A stretch of DNA of 64,000 nt. It comes from an uncultured Bacteroidales bacterium. Its GTDB lineage: Bacteria; Bacteroidota; Bacteroidia; Bacteroidales; UBA932. The translations under genes and the position numbers were made by a program. Below the pieces are notes generated by a model. It did not search any database. It was not told the origin of the DNA and was given only the letters and a program-made list of their open reading frames with translations. The stretch is taken from positions 1-64,000 of the forward strand of contig ONMJ01000008.1 in assembly GCA_900318955.1 (NCBI GenBank), read 5' to 3'. Of this stretch, positions 1 to 9,550 are shown in pieces. Positions within the stretch are counted from its first letter, which is position 1; the number at the start of each line of letters is the position of its first letter.

Positions 1-518
1 TAGGCGGTGAATGCATCCTGATTGTAGTTGGAAGCAATCTTTTCGAGAGCCTGCTTGATATCTTTGATTTTCTTTCCCTTTACATCGACCTCAGCAGCCT
101 TCTTATATGCCTCGATAGCCTTTGACAAAGCATCTCCCTGGTATGAAGGATTCGTAACTTCTGTCATTGCAAGCTGGCCGTTCTGGTCGAAATAGAGATT
201 CTTGTCCTTGTAAACAACCTTCTCATAAGGCTGGCCACCAAGGGTAACTGCCTCTGAAGAAAGGGGTTTGTCATTGCCCATGACAAGAGCAAGCTGCTGC
301 TTGTCACCTCCGACTACGTTAGAGGTAGGATTCTCATAAGCATTGAGGTATGCTTCACCGATCTTGATCCATGTAGCTACGTTTGCAGCTTTCTTGGGGT
401 TTTCAGCAACCTTCTCTGCGGAAGCGATAGCCTTCTGGATGTCAGCAGCGGATTTGATCTGAGCAGACGCGGTCATCGCGATGGCGACGAGCGAAACTGC
501 AAGAATAAGCCTTTTCAT
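1..518 (-). CDS. Tetratricopeptide-like secreted protein (3' end outside window)
   Basis: Partial gene running off the left edge; about 172 codons are visible. The product starts MKRLILAVSLVAIAMTASAQ, a signal peptide with an AQ cleavage site, so it is exported. The rest is helical with residues spaced as in TPR-like repeats (IKIGEAYLNAYEN, KAIEAYKKAAE). It begins 15 bp after the gyrA stop on the same strand, so it is probably co-transcribed with gyrA. The start is the ATG giving a clean signal peptide. The exact function is unknown; periplasmic TPR proteins usually act as protein-interaction scaffolds. Confidence 0.7.
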   Translation of the reverse strand, partial: MKRLILAVSLVAIAMTASAQIKSAADIQKAIASAEKVAENPKKAANVATWIKIGEAYLNAYENPTSNVVGGDKQQLALVMGNDKPLSSEAVTLGGQPYEKVVYKDKNLYFDQNGQLAMTEVTNPSYQGDALSKAIEAYKKAAEVDVKGKKIKDIKQALEKIASNYNQDAFTA

Positions 519-533
519 GATAGTAGTAAAAAA

Positions 534-3086
534 TTAATTATTAGTATTTTCTTCTTCTGTTACAGGAGGGATCTCAGTCTGGTCCGGTTCGTCCTCGCTA
601 TGGGCGACTACGGAAACCGCAGCAATGGAATCACCTTCCTTTATATTAATGAGCTTGACGCCCTGCGTCGCTCTACCAGCTACGCGAATCGTACTTACAG
701 GCATCCTGATAGTAAGACCGGAGCGGTTTATAATCATAAGGTCGTCGTCGTCGGTTACATTTTTAATCGCAACGAGCGATCCTGTCTTATCCGTGATGTT
801 CAAGGTTTTGACACCCTTTGCACCTCTTGCGGTCTGCCGGTACTCCATAGGCTCGGAACGCTTTCCGAATCCATGCTCGCTGACAACCAGTACCTGACGC
901 TGCAACGCATCTTCAGCCTCGGGATCCTGGCTTACGACACCGATCACATAGTCCCCTTCCGCAAGATTTATGCCACGTACACCGGTAGCGGTCCTGCCCA
1001 TAGGACGGACCTCGGTCTCGTCAAAGCGAACGCAGCGGCCTCCATTGGCAGCAATCATTATATTGCAGCGGCCGTTGGTGAGGATTGCTTCGAGTAGTTC
1101 GTCATCATCCCGGACGGTAACGGCATTGACTCCGTTTGTCCTCGGACGGGAATAAGCCTCGAGAGATGTCTTCTTCACAATACCCTGCTTTGTTACCAGC
1201 ATTATGAAGTTGTTGTTGATGTACTCGGCATCCTTCAGCGTACGGACGTTGATATATGCCTTGACCTTGTCATCTGGCTCTATTGTAAGGATATTCTGAA
1301 TTGCACGTCCCTTTGAAGTGCGGTTGCCTTCAGGAATCTCATAAACCTTGAGCCAGTAGCAGCGGCCCTTCTGGGTAAAGAGAAGAAGGGTAGAGTGGGT
1401 GTTGGCGATATAGATGTGCTCGATAAAGTCAGAGTCCCTCGTCGCTCCACCCTTGATACCTACGCCGCCCCTGTTCTGGGTACGGAACTCGGTAAGCGGA
1501 GTGCGCTTGATGTAGCCGAGATGTGAAATGGTGATTACCTGGTCCTCATCGGCATAGAAATCCTCAGGATTGAACTCATCTTCGGAAAGGGTGATCTCAG
1601 TGCGACGGGGATCGCCGTACTTATCCTTCATTTCCATTGTCTCCTGCTTGATGATCGCCAACTGCTCATCGACGCTGCCGAGAATTTCCAGACAGCGGGC
1701 GATGAACTTCATAAGGTCGTCATACTCGGCCTGGAGCTTTTCCCTCTCGAGTCCGACGAGCTGACGTAGTCGCATCTCAACTATGGCTGTCGCCTGCGGC
1801 TCGGAGAAATCGTAGCGCTCCATTAGCATCTGCTTCGCCTCGTCGATGCTGTTGGACTCGTAGCGGATGATATGGACAATCTCATCGATGATATCCATTG
1901 CCTTGAGGAGGCCTTCGAGGATATGGGCTCTCTTCTGTGCCTTGTCAAGGTCGAATTTCGTGCGGCGGACGACAACCTCGTGGCGGAACTCGACAAAATT
2001 CTGGATTATCTCCTTGAGGCTGAGAGTGCGCGGGCGGCCCTTGACGAGGGCGACATTGTTGAAAGAGAAGCTGGACTGGAGCGGAGTATACTTGAAAAGA
2101 GTATTCAAGACGACATTGGAGTTGAAGCCCTGCTTTACTTTTATAATGACCCTGACACCTTCACGGGAGGTCTCGTCATTGATATAAGAGATGCCGTCTA
2201 TCTTCTTATCCTCGACCATCTGGGCGATCTTCTCGATCATCTCCTTCTTGTTGACCATGTAAGGAATTTCGGTCACTACGATAGTCTCGCGTCCATGGTC
2301 ATCGACCTCGATGTCGGTTTTCGAACGGACAACTACCCTTCCACGGCCGGTCTCATAGCCTTCGACGATGCCGGAGCGTCCCATGATTATACCTCCTGTC
2401 GGGAAATCCGGGCCCTTGATATGCTCCATGAGGCCTTCGGTCGTGATCTCGGGATTGTCGATATATGCGCAGATAGCATCGCAGCACTCGCCGAGATTGT
2501 GAGGGGCCATATTGGTCGCCATACCGACAGCGATGCCTGCTGAACCGTTCAGAAGCAGGAGAGGAAGCTTTGTAGGAAGCACTGTAGGCTCCTTTTCGGT
2601 ATCATCGAAGTTGCCAACCATGTCGACAGTATCCTTTTCGATATCGCCGATTACGTCCTCTGAGAGTTTCTGAAGCTTAGCCTCGGTATAACGCATTGCA
2701 GCCACAGGGTCGCCGTCCATGGAACCGAAGTTACCCTGGCCCCAAACAAGCGGATAGCGCTGGTTCCACCATTGACCAAGGCGAACCATTGCGTCATAAA
2801 CGCTGGAATCACCGTGAGGGTGGAACTTACCCATGACGTCTCCGACGATTCTGGCCGATTTTCTGGTCTGCGAACTGAAATTCACGCCCATCTTGTCCAT
2901 ACCGAAAACGACGCGGCGCTGAACAGGCTTCAATCCGTCCCTGACATCAGGAAGGGCCCTTGAGACGATAACGGACATCGAATAATCGATATACGCCGTA
3001 CGCATCGTCCTGTCTATCTCCACATGCTCTATAGTACCGGTAGCGGCCTCTTCAAGAATGTCTTTTTTCTCTTCGTTATTATCCAT
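534..3086 (-). CDS. gyrA: DNA gyrase subunit A
   Basis: Breaks and rejoins DNA as the A subunit of gyrase, introducing negative supercoils with GyrB. It has 850 residues, normal for Bacteroidetes. The catalytic tyrosine is in [10 protein letters not shown] (Tyr133). The quinolone-determining region reads HGDSSVYD, with Ser94 and Asp98 at the positions of E. coli Ser83 and Asp87, so there is no obvious resistance change. The C-terminal beta-pinwheel carries a degenerate GyrA box (QNRGGVG), followed by an acidic tail. Divergent from clpC; the TPR-like gene follows on the same strand. Confidence 0.98.
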   Translation of the reverse strand: MDNNEEKKDILEEAATGTIEHVEIDRTMRTAYIDYSMSVIVSRALPDVRDGLKPVQRRVVFGMDKMGVNFSSQTRKSARIVGDVMGKFHPHGDSSVYDAMVRLGQWWNQRYPLVWGQGNFGSMDGDPVAAMRYTEAKLQKLSEDVIGDIEKDTVDMVGNFDDTEKEPTVLPTKLPLLLLNGSAGIAVGMATNMAPHNLGECCDAICAYIDNPEITTEGLMEHIKGPDFPTGGIIMGRSGIVEGYETGRGRVVVRSKTDIEVDDHGRETIVVTEIPYMVNKKEMIEKIAQMVEDKKIDGISYINDETSREGVRVIIKVKQGFNSNVVLNTLFKYTPLQSSFSFNNVALVKGRPRTLSLKEIIQNFVEFRHEVVVRRTKFDLDKAQKRAHILEGLLKAMDIIDEIVHIIRYESNSIDEAKQMLMERYDFSEPQATAIVEMRLRQLVGLEREKLQAEYDDLMKFIARCLEILGSVDEQLAIIKQETMEMKDKYGDPRRTEITLSEDEFNPEDFYADEDQVITISHLGYIKRTPLTEFRTQNRGGVGIKGGATRDSDFIEHIYIANTHSTLLLFTQKGRCYWLKVYEIPEGNRTSKGRAIQNILTIEPDDKVKAYINVRTLKDAEYINNNFIMLVTKQGIVKKTSLEAYSRPRTNGVNAVTVRDDDELLEAILTNGRCNIMIAANGGRCVRFDETEVRPMGRTATGVRGINLAEGDYVIGVVSQDPEAEDALQRQVLVVSEHGFGKRSEPMEYRQTARGAKGVKTLNITDKTGSLVAIKNVTDDDDLMIINRSGLTIRMPVSTIRVAGRATQGVKLINIKEGDSIAAVSVVAHSEDEPDQTEIPPVTEEENTNN

Positions 3087-3111
3087 AAAATTATTCTTAA
3101 CTATAAGTATA

Positions 3112-3119
3112 CAAAGGTA
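3112..3119 (-). promoter_or_regulatory. Putative gyrA promoter (-7 box)
   Basis: On the minus strand this reads TACCTTTG, matching the Bacteroidetes TAnnTTTG -7 element, about 26 bp upstream of the gyrA start codon. No convincing TTTG -33 element is visible at the standard spacing. Confidence 0.6.
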
Positions 3120-3140
3120 GCGATTTTTTTGGAAAATCCC

Positions 3141-3148
3141 TAACTTTG
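3141..3148 (+). promoter_or_regulatory. Putative clpC promoter (-7 box)
   Basis: Reads TAACTTTG, a match to TAnnTTTG, 18 bp before the clpC ATG. It lies back to back with the gyrA box, so both genes share an 80-bp divergent promoter region. Confidence 0.6.
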
Positions 3149-3166
3149 CAAGACAAATAAGCAGAT

Positions 3167-5503
3167 ATGGAAATCAAGGTATCAGACGAATTAAACGGCA
3201 TAATCAATTACTCCAGGGATGAGGCCATGAGGACCGGCAGCTACGGCATCGGCCCCGACCATCTTTTCCTCGGAATCATAAGGCATGAAGACAACAACGC
3301 CTTCAGGGCGATGGAGGGTCTCGGCATCGATGGATCCGAGATGAAGCAGTTCATCGACGGCAGGATATTCACCAACGAGACCATTCCCTACTCTGAAAGC
3401 GGGAATATCAGTTTTTCGAGGGTAGCCCACAATGTCCTCAACATAGCGATAATGGAGGCGACAAGGCTGAGAAGCCCGGAAATCTCCTCCGAGCACCTTC
3501 TCCTCGCCCTTTGCAGGACAACTGAGAGCTACGGACAGGTCTTTCTCCGACAGAAAGGAATCGACTACGGACGGATCCTCTCCTTCCTCCAGGACAGCGG
3601 CATTCTCAGCGGCCCGTCCAAGGAAGAACCACGCTCGAAGGATGACGGAGACGATGATGAGGACAGAGAGACAGGAGACAATAAATCCGGCGGTAAATTG
3701 AAAATCGAGGACTTCGGCTATGACCTTACAAGGGCTGCTGCAGAAGGGAAACTCGACCCGGTCGTCGGGCGCGACGCCGAGATTGCAAGGGTAATTGAGA
3801 TTCTCGGAAGAAGAAAAAAGAACAACCCGATGCTCATCGGAGAGCCGGGAGTCGGAAAATCTGCAATCGTAGAGGGAATTGCCCTTAAGATAGCTTCAGG
3901 CAATATTCCCCCGTCTCTTGCAAAGAAAAGAGTCCTTTCGCTGGATATAGCATCGGTAGTAGCCGGGACCAAATTCAGGGGAGACTTTGAAAAGCGGCTG
4001 AAATCGATAATAGAAGAGGCCAGGACCAATCCGGACCTTATACTCTTTATCGATGAGTTCCATACAATAGTCGGTGCCGGAGGGGCCCAGGGAGGCCTCG
4101 ACGCCGCCAATATGCTGAAACCGGCCCTCGCAAGGGGCGAAATCCAGTGCATAGGGGCGACGACCATGGATGAATTCACTAAAATAGTGGAGAAGGACGG
4201 AGCCCTTGACAGACGTTTCCAAAAGATCGTCGTTGAGCCGGCGGATGTCGATATGTCTATCGAAATTCTGACAAAGCTCAAACCCAATTACGAGGAGTTC
4301 CACAAGGTAAAATACACTGACGAAGCCATTGAGGCAGCCGTAAAGCTTACCGACAGGTACATCACCGACCGCTCCCTTCCTGACAAGGCTATCGACGCGA
4401 TGGACGAGGCCGGCTCTGTAGTCCGTCTCAACCTCGCAAGGAAAAAACATACCGATGACACTGTGACTGCGGAGGACATCGCAACTGTCATCTCCAAGAT
4501 GACCGGAATCCCCGTCAACAAAGTCGCTGAATCCGAGGGCAACAGGCTCATCAAGATGCGGAAACGCCTGCAGGAGAGGATAATAGGGCAGGACGAGGCT
4601 ATCGATACAGTAGTAAGGGCTATCCAAAGGGGCAGGGCCGGTCTGAAGGATCCGTCAAGGCCGATAGGGACCTTCCTTTTCTTTGGCCCTACCGGAGTAG
4701 GAAAGACTCAGCTGGCGCGTTCCCTTGCAGAATACATGTTCGATTCAGAAGAGAATATGGTCAGAATCGACATGAGCGAATACATGGAGAAATTCTCTGT
4801 ATCAAGACTTATCGGAGCGCCTCCGGGATATGTGGGATACGAAGAGGGAGGACAGCTCAGCGAGAGGGTAAGAAGAAAACCTTACTGCGTTGTTCTTCTC
4901 GACGAGATCGAAAAGGCCCATCCCGATATTTTCAACCTTCTTCTCCAGATAATGGACGAAGGAAGACTCACTGATTCGAATGGAAGGACAGTCAATTTCA
5001 AGAACACCATTGTAATCATGACTTCAAACGTAGGTAGCCGCGAACTGGAAGAATTCGGAAACGGAATAGGTTTCGCAACATCAGGACGCAATCCGGCCTC
5101 CGATAAGAAAAATGTGCTTTCTAAAGCCGTTAAAAAGGCTTTCCCTCCCGAATTCATCAACCGAGTCGATGAGCAGGTCTACTTCAACTCGCTTACCCGC
5201 GAGAATATCGAGGCCATCATTGACATCGAACTCAAGGATGTCAGGAAAAGAGCCCTGGAATCAGGATACACACTGACCGTCACCAAGGCGGCCAAGAGAC
5301 TGGTCGCGGATGCCGGATTCGACCCGAGCTACGGTGCAAGACCACTTAAACGGGCGGTCACCCGCCTCATTGAGGATCCTGTCTCCGAATTCATAATTAC
5401 CGACAGGATACTCCATGGCAAGGAATCTTCCTCTCTCAAGGAACTCAGGGTGGGTGTCTCTTCCGACAAAGAGACGACTGCAGTTTCTCTCAAAGAGGAC
5501 TAG
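3167..5503 (+). CDS. clpC: ClpC-type AAA+ unfoldase lacking the M domain
   Basis: ATP-dependent unfoldase that feeds substrates to ClpP. It has 778 residues. An N-terminal double Clp_N repeat (about 1-145) is followed by an acidic linker (150-175). AAA domain 1 has Walker A GEPGVGKS at 225-232 and Walker B LILFIDE; AAA domain 2 has GPTGVGKT at 507-514. An IGF motif at 634-636 fits the ClpP-docking loop, so a ClpP partner is expected. Between DEAG (413-416) and TVTAEDI (432-438) only about 15 residues occur, where ClpC and ClpB carry a coiled-coil M domain with a UVR motif. In that respect it resembles ClpA, but the rest is ClpC-like. The gene is monocistronic. Confidence 0.9.
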   Translation: MEIKVSDELNGIINYSRDEAMRTGSYGIGPDHLFLGIIRHEDNNAFRAMEGLGIDGSEMKQFIDGRIFTNETIPYSESGNISFSRVAHNVLNIAIMEATRLRSPEISSEHLLLALCRTTESYGQVFLRQKGIDYGRILSFLQDSGILSGPSKEEPRSKDDGDDDEDRETGDNKSGGKLKIEDFGYDLTRAAAEGKLDPVVGRDAEIARVIEILGRRKKNNPMLIGEPGVGKSAIVEGIALKIASGNIPPSLAKKRVLSLDIASVVAGTKFRGDFEKRLKSIIEEARTNPDLILFIDEFHTIVGAGGAQGGLDAANMLKPALARGEIQCIGATTMDEFTKIVEKDGALDRRFQKIVVEPADVDMSIEILTKLKPNYEEFHKVKYTDEAIEAAVKLTDRYITDRSLPDKAIDAMDEAGSVVRLNLARKKHTDDTVTAEDIATVISKMTGIPVNKVAESEGNRLIKMRKRLQERIIGQDEAIDTVVRAIQRGRAGLKDPSRPIGTFLFFGPTGVGKTQLARSLAEYMFDSEENMVRIDMSEYMEKFSVSRLIGAPPGYVGYEEGGQLSERVRRKPYCVVLLDEIEKAHPDIFNLLLQIMDEGRLTDSNGRTVNFKNTIVIMTSNVGSRELEEFGNGIGFATSGRNPASDKKNVLSKAVKKAFPPEFINRVDEQVYFNSLTRENIEAIIDIELKDVRKRALESGYTLTVTKAAKRLVADAGFDPSYGARPLKRAVTRLIEDPVSEFIITDRILHGKESSSLKELRVGVSSDKETTAVSLKED

Positions 5504-5508
5504 CTTTC

Positions 5509-5637
5509 CTAGGAAAGAGAATCTACGGAATCGAGTTCGAGATCGAAATCCTCGATAATACCTTTGAGTGCGAGGAGAGAAGCTTCGTTGCTGATGAATC
5601 CGCCGAGCGCATCGACATTGAAATCTGTATTTTTCAT
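5509..5637 (-). CDS. Small acidic protein, 42 residues, unknown
   Basis: Short reading frame starting MKNTDFNVDALGGF and ending DLELDSVDSLS. It is rich in Asp, Glu, Leu and Ser and has no cysteine, signal peptide or membrane segment. A TATATTTG -7 box lies 26 bp upstream, and the start and stop codons fit neatly into the gap between clpC and fabZ. The leader holds a short inverted repeat (5642-5647 with 5657-5662). It resembles no family I can name. It could be a small regulatory protein or an uncharacterised peptide; no modification or export genes sit beside it. Confidence 0.5.
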   Translation of the reverse strand: MKNTDFNVDALGGFISNEASLLALKGIIEDFDLELDSVDSLS

Positions 5638-5663
5638 TTTTACTCAGTTTTTGTTTCTGAGTG

Positions 5664-5671
5664 CAAATATA
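5664..5671 (-). promoter_or_regulatory. Putative promoter of the 42-residue gene
   Basis: The minus strand reads TATATTTG, a match to the TAnnTTTG -7 element. The predicted transcript would start about 20 nt before the ATG at 5637. No good -33 element is seen at the usual distance, because an inverted repeat occupies that region. Confidence 0.45.
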
Positions 5672-5674
5672 ACA

Positions 5675-5714
5675 CGAGCTTGTGCCAGAACACTGCACAA
5701 GCTCGAATTTTTTT
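5675..5714 (+). terminator. Rho-independent terminator
   Basis: Perfect 11-bp stem (CGAGCTTGTGC, 5675-5685, with its complement at 5695-5705), a 9-nt loop, then a run of seven T on the plus strand. It would end plus-strand transcription from clpC. An A-rich flank could also help slow minus-strand transcription leaving fabZ. Confidence 0.75.
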
Positions 5715-5732
5715 CAAAAAAAATGAAAATTT

Positions 5733-6158
5733 TTATTCTTTTGCCTTCGGAACGAGGGCAAAAGTGAGTTTTCCCCTGCAACAAAGCTTCCCGTCGACCT
5801 CCAGTTTTGCATCTGTAAAATACAAACCGGCCTTTTTAGAAACGAGGACGGCGGTCACCTCGCAGAGATCCCCCGGACGGACTGCATTTTTGAACTTAAC
5901 CTCGTCAATCGCCCTGTAGAAGGTGTCATGACCGGGGATATCATCAATCATGAGCATCGTGCAGCTTTGGGCCATTATCTCGCAAAGGATGACGCCCGGG
6001 ACGACAGGATTGCCCGGAAAATGCCCGTTGGTGAAATACTCATCCTCCCGGATGCGGTATTTTCCATGAGCTACTCCGTCGGAATCGATAGTGACCTCAT
6101 CCACCAGCAGCATAGGAGGACGGTGGGGAATATGTTTTTGAATTTCTTCTCTATCCAT
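5733..6158 (-). CDS. fabZ: 3-hydroxyacyl-ACP dehydratase (FabZ type)
   Basis: Dehydrates 3-hydroxyacyl-ACP to trans-2-enoyl-ACP in type II fatty-acid elongation. It has 141 residues, a single hot-dog domain. Catalytic His46 lies in GHFPGNPVVPG and Glu60 in ILCEIMAQ, the two residues expected of FabZ/FabA. FabZ rather than FabA is favoured by the length and the HFPGxPxxPG motif. It is the last gene of the fabH-fabK-fabF-fabZ set, 26 bp after fabF. No acyl-carrier-protein gene lies nearby, so ACP must be supplied from elsewhere. Confidence 0.93.
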   Translation of the reverse strand: MDREEIQKHIPHRPPMLLVDEVTIDSDGVAHGKYRIREDEYFTNGHFPGNPVVPGVILCEIMAQSCTMLMIDDIPGHDTFYRAIDEVKFKNAVRPGDLCEVTAVLVSKKAGLYFTDAKLEVDGKLCCRGKLTFALVPKAKE

Positions 6159-6184
6159 GGTAAAGGTTTAGTACTCGTAAAAAG

Positions 6185-7447
6185 CTAATCTTTGTATGGC
6201 CTGAAAGCCACGCAGGCGTCATGTCCTCCGAATCCGAGAGAATCGGAGATTCCGATTGTAAGGTCGGTCTTGACAGCTTTGTTAGGGGTGTAATCAAGGT
6301 CGCACTCGGGATCGGGTTCATCCAGATTGATTGTAGGAGGCACTATTCCGTCACGCAGGGCGAGAACAGTTGCAATTGCCTCCGCTGCACCTGCAGCGCC
6401 GAACATATGGCCGGTCATGGATTTGATAGAGCTGATATGAGCCTTATATGCAAAATCGCCAAGGGCCACCTTATAGGCGACTGTCTCGGCAACGTCATTG
6501 AGGCGGGTACCGGTACCATGCGCATTGATATAAAGATTATCCTTTGAGGGATCGAATCCGGCTTCCTCAAGGGCTATGGAGAGGCACTTGCCCTGGGTGG
6601 TCCCATCCGGACGCGGAGCGGTAGGATGGTAGGCGTCGCATGTATTGCCATATCCGACGATCTCGCCATAAATCTTTGCACCCCTTGCCTTAGCATGCTC
6701 CAGTTCCTCGAGAACCAGGATTCCTGCGCCATCACCCATTACAAATCCCTGACGGTTCTTGTTGAACGGGAGGGATGCATATTTCGGGTCCTCAGAGCGG
6801 GAAAGGGCTTTGGCATTGGCAAAACCCGCTATTCCGATAGGGATGGTTGCATTCTCGCATCCTCCGGCTATTATCGCATCGGCATATCCGTGCCGGATGG
6901 CCCTGAACGCCTCGCCGATACAATGGGAGGAGGTCGCGCAAGCGGTCACAATATCAAGGCATGGGCCCTGGGCATTGTGCTTAATGGCAATATGGCCGGC
7001 AGCGATATTAGAGATCATGGTCGGAATAAAGAGAGGAGAAACCCACTTTCCTGAAGGATCCTCTACCATCTTTATAGTCTCTCTCTGCTGGATTTCAAAG
7101 CCGCCGATTCCGGATCCGACATAGACTCCGAGGCGGAAAGGATCTATGTTTCCATCCTCCGTTGAAGAGACAAGTCCGGAATCATTCATCGCCTGCCAGG
7201 CAGCAGCCATTCCATACTGGGAGAATCTGTCCTGCTTGCGGATGAAGGGCTTTTCCATCCCATAATCCTCAGGATTGAAGTTCTTTACCTTTCCTGCAAT
7301 CTTCACCGGGAGCTCTCCTGTATCGAATTCATCGATATAATCAATTCCACAAACTCCGTTTTTAAGGCTTGTCCAGAATGTATCCACGTCATTTCCAACC
7401 GAGGAGATGACTCCCATTCCGGTAACAACTACTCTTTTAGTTTCCAT
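6185..7447 (-). CDS. fabF: 3-oxoacyl-ACP synthase II (KASII)
   Basis: Condenses malonyl-ACP with acyl-ACP to elongate fatty acids. It has 420 residues of the thiolase-like fold. The catalytic triad is visible: Cys170 in VTACATSSH, His310 in NAHGTGTRLND and His347 in SMTGHMFGAAGA, with Lys342 just before. It lies between fabK (6 bp away) and fabZ on the same strand, so it is translated from one message with them. Length and motifs are normal for FabF. A role in a specialised polyene pathway is less likely, since no polyene-type partner genes occur. Confidence 0.96.
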   Translation of the reverse strand: METKRVVVTGMGVISSVGNDVDTFWTSLKNGVCGIDYIDEFDTGELPVKIAGKVKNFNPEDYGMEKPFIRKQDRFSQYGMAAAWQAMNDSGLVSSTEDGNIDPFRLGVYVGSGIGGFEIQQRETIKMVEDPSGKWVSPLFIPTMISNIAAGHIAIKHNAQGPCLDIVTACATSSHCIGEAFRAIRHGYADAIIAGGCENATIPIGIAGFANAKALSRSEDPKYASLPFNKNRQGFVMGDGAGILVLEELEHAKARGAKIYGEIVGYGNTCDAYHPTAPRPDGTTQGKCLSIALEEAGFDPSKDNLYINAHGTGTRLNDVAETVAYKVALGDFAYKAHISSIKSMTGHMFGAAGAAEAIATVLALRDGIVPPTINLDEPDPECDLDYTPNKAVKTDLTIGISDSLGFGGHDACVAFRPYKD

Positions 7448-7453
7448 ATATGT

Positions 7454-8413
7454 TTATTCTTCAACCAGTGCACCGGCCTGAAGCAGGAGCTTCTCGGCGC
7501 CTCCTATGATATCATCAACTATTTCTGCCGCAGTTTCTTTCTTCTTTATCATGCCCGCGACCTCGCCTGCCAGGAAGCTTCCATCCTGAAGGTTGCCGTC
7601 AAAAACGGCCTTACGCATAGCTCCGGTGCCGAAAGCACGGATTTCATCATCACTGACTGACGGGTCTGCTTCCATCTTGGCGAACTTCTTGGAGAACGGG
7701 GTCTTCAGACTTCTCACCGCATCACCGAGAGTCTTTCCGGTCACGATAGTACTGACATCGGAAGCCTTGATGAGCCTCTCTTTATACACCTCATGAACAA
7801 GGCACTCGTCAGCGACGAGGAACCGGGTTCCTACCTGGACGCCGCAAGCTCCCATCATGAACATAGCAGCCGCTCCCCTTCCGTCGAAGATACCGCCGGC
7901 GGCAAGGACAGGAATGTTGACTGCATCGATAACCTGAGGGACGAGGGCCATTGTGTGGATATCGCCGACATGTCCGCCGGACTCCGCTCCTTCGGCAATG
8001 AGCGCCGTCGCTCCGAGTTCCTGCATTTTGAGGGCATAGGCGACAGATGCGACTACAGGGATAACTTTGATTCCAGCCGCTTTCCATTTAGCCATATAAG
8101 GGGAAGGAGAGCCTGCTCCGGTAGTGACAATCTTGACACCCTCTTCAACGACGAGGTCAGCAATCTCAGAAGCGTTGGGAGCGGCAAGCATTATATTCAC
8201 ACCAAAGGGCTTGTCGGTCAACTCCCTGGCCTTGCGTATCTCACTTCTGACAGCCTCCGTCCCGAAATTGATCGAGGAAATAAGGCCGAGACCTCCGGCA
8301 TTGGAGACAGCCGCTGCCAACTTGGCATCGGCTATCCAGGCCATTCCTCCCTGGAAAATAGGTTTCTCGATTCCGAGTATGTCGCAAATTGCGCTCTTGA
8401 TCATCGTGCTCAT
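7454..8413 (-). CDS. fabK: Enoyl-ACP reductase II (FMN-dependent, FabK)
   Basis: Reduces enoyl-ACP to acyl-ACP, the last step of each elongation cycle, using a flavin TIM barrel related to nitronate monooxygenases. From the chosen ATG (MSTMIKSAIC) it has 319 residues, normal for FabK. The FabK signature AEGAESGGHVGD carries His148, matching the active-site histidine known from Streptococcus FabK; FMN-binding segments GAGSPSP and AAGGIFDGRG are present. A longer reading frame extends upstream but would run into fabH and lacks homology. FabK replaces the SDR-type FabI, so this lineage is expected to be naturally insensitive to FabI inhibitors of the triclosan type. Confidence 0.92.
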   Translation of the reverse strand: MSTMIKSAICDILGIEKPIFQGGMAWIADAKLAAAVSNAGGLGLISSINFGTEAVRSEIRKARELTDKPFGVNIMLAAPNASEIADLVVEEGVKIVTTGAGSPSPYMAKWKAAGIKVIPVVASVAYALKMQELGATALIAEGAESGGHVGDIHTMALVPQVIDAVNIPVLAAGGIFDGRGAAAMFMMGACGVQVGTRFLVADECLVHEVYKERLIKASDVSTIVTGKTLGDAVRSLKTPFSKKFAKMEADPSVSDDEIRAFGTGAMRKAVFDGNLQDGSFLAGEVAGMIKKKETAAEIVDDIIGGAEKLLLQAGALVEE

Positions 8414-8444
8414 TTTGTTACAATTTACAAATATAAGAAATTTT

Positions 8445-9392
8445 TTACCATTCCATAATTGCGGCCGCGGAAAGAAGGCCGGCGCCGAAAGCGCTGAAAA
8501 CCAAAATATCACCTTTTTTGAAAAGGCCTTTACGATGGCACTCGTCCAGAAGTATTGGACAAGAGGCAGACGAAGAATTGCCGTGATCCCTGATATTAGT
8601 AGGGAACTTATCCTCAGGCGCGCCAAGACCTTTGCGGATTCCTTCGATTATCCTCATATTAGCCTGATGGATCATGAAGTAATCGACATCCTCAACCCTC
8701 AACCCCGCTTTTTCGAGAAGTGCGCTGATATCCCTGACGGAAGTTGTCACAGCGAATTTGAATACTTCTCTTCCATTCATCTGCAGAGGGATATCCGATT
8801 CCTCTTTTGTGATATAGGGAGTCGGCATGAGGCGTCTGTACTGGAATAGTTTATCGACGGACGGTTCCGCGTTGAGCTTGATTCCCTTGACTTTGTCTCC
8901 TTCTCCGAAGACTGCCGCACCGGCGCCGTCACCGAAGAGGATACATGTTGAGCGATCTTCCCAGGAAGTCATTCTGGATGGCTCCTCGGCACAAACGATC
9001 AAGACATTCCTCACCTTCCGAGCAGAAAAATATGTTTCTGCAATATCCATCGCATAAATGAATCCCGGGCAAGCGCAGTTGATATCGATGCAAGGGCAGC
9101 TGATGCCGAGTTTAGCCGCAATTATACAGCTGAGTCCCGGAGTCAAATACTCGTTGACGACATTCGAGCAGATGAAAAAATCCAAATCTTCTTTGGCTAT
9201 GCCTGCGTCGGCGATTGCCCTTTCGGCCGCCTGAGCAGCGATATCTTCCAATTTCTCACTGGAAATTACATGGCGGGACTTAATCCCCGTCCGAGGGTAG
9301 ATCCACTCGTCTGATGTATCGAGGAACCTGGAGAAATCATCATTCGTAACAACTCTGGAAGGAATTACACTACCTGTACCTAACAATTTCAT
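8445..9392 (-). CDS. fabH: 3-oxoacyl-ACP synthase III (KASIII)
   Basis: Starts fatty-acid synthesis by condensing an acyl-CoA with malonyl-ACP. From the ATG (MKLLGTGSVIPSRVVTN) it has 315 residues. The triad is complete: Cys108 in NCACPGF, His242 in IHQANMR and Asn272 in HGNSSSAS. An upstream TTG start is possible but unneeded, since the family normally begins close to the GTGSxxP motif. It is the first gene of the fab operon and lies downstream of a strong promoter. The acyl-CoA primer preference cannot be read from the sequence. Confidence 0.95.
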   Translation of the reverse strand: MKLLGTGSVIPSRVVTNDDFSRFLDTSDEWIYPRTGIKSRHVISSEKLEDIAAQAAERAIADAGIAKEDLDFFICSNVVNEYLTPGLSCIIAAKLGISCPCIDINCACPGFIYAMDIAETYFSARKVRNVLIVCAEEPSRMTSWEDRSTCILFGDGAGAAVFGEGDKVKGIKLNAEPSVDKLFQYRRLMPTPYITKEESDIPLQMNGREVFKFAVTTSVRDISALLEKAGLRVEDVDYFMIHQANMRIIEGIRKGLGAPEDKFPTNIRDHGNSSSASCPILLDECHRKGLFKKGDILVFSAFGAGLLSAAAIMEW

Positions 9393-9423
9393 CTCAATGA
9401 AGGTTTTAGTCAAACTTTTGTGA

Positions 9424-9454
9424 CAAAATTATCCGGATAGGCATTTTCCTCAAA
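9424..9454 (-). promoter_or_regulatory. fabHKFZ promoter
   Basis: The minus strand carries TTTG (9451-9454), a 19-bp spacer and TAATTTTG (9424-9431), an exact match to the Bacteroidetes -33/-7 arrangement. Transcription would begin about 25 nt before the fabH ATG. The first phased GTGG motif lies just upstream of the -33 element. Confidence 0.75.
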
Positions 9455-9455
9455 A

Positions 9456-9528
9456 TTTATGTGGCAAACCCCGAGGTCTGGTGGTATTTGCCCGTTTTTT
9501 GTGGTAAGAGCGGATTATTTGTGGCGAA
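9456..9528. promoter_or_regulatory. Four GTGG direct repeats spaced exactly 20 bp
   Basis: GTGG occurs at 9461, 9481, 9501 and 9521, each 20 bp apart. Three copies are preceded by T-rich bases and followed by YAA or YGA (for example ATTTGTGGCGAATT). They fill the intergenic region between fabH and the LytTR regulator. Repeats on one face of the helix are what LytTR proteins bind, so this is probably the operator of the adjacent regulator. Confidence 0.6.
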
Positions 9529-9536
9529 TTTTTAAT

Positions 9537-9544
9537 TATCTTTG
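9537..9544 (+). promoter_or_regulatory. Putative promoter of the LytTR gene
   Basis: Reads TATCTTTG, a perfect TAnnTTTG box ending only 6 nt before the ATG, so the message may be leaderless or nearly so. There is no TTTG at the 19-20 bp spacing; the fourth GTGG repeat sits there instead, which suggests dependence on the bound regulator. Confidence 0.5.
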
Positions 9545-9550
9545 TAGCCG

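Noticed and set aside
805..815. Quinolone-resistance change in gyrA
   Set aside because: The resistance region reads HGDSSVYD, with Ser and Asp at the key positions, which is the susceptible form; the coordinates here only mark the gene.
3896..4627. 243-residue open frame antisense to clpC
   Set aside because: Shadow of a strongly conserved gene; no promoter and no family resemblance.
8414..8626. N-terminal extension of fabK (long frame to 8626)
   Set aside because: It overlaps the 3' part of fabH, lacks FabK homology, and a normal ATG at 8413 gives the usual protein length.
9393..9413. TTG start for fabH at 9413
   Set aside because: The ATG at 9392 fits the family N-terminus; the added residues have no support.
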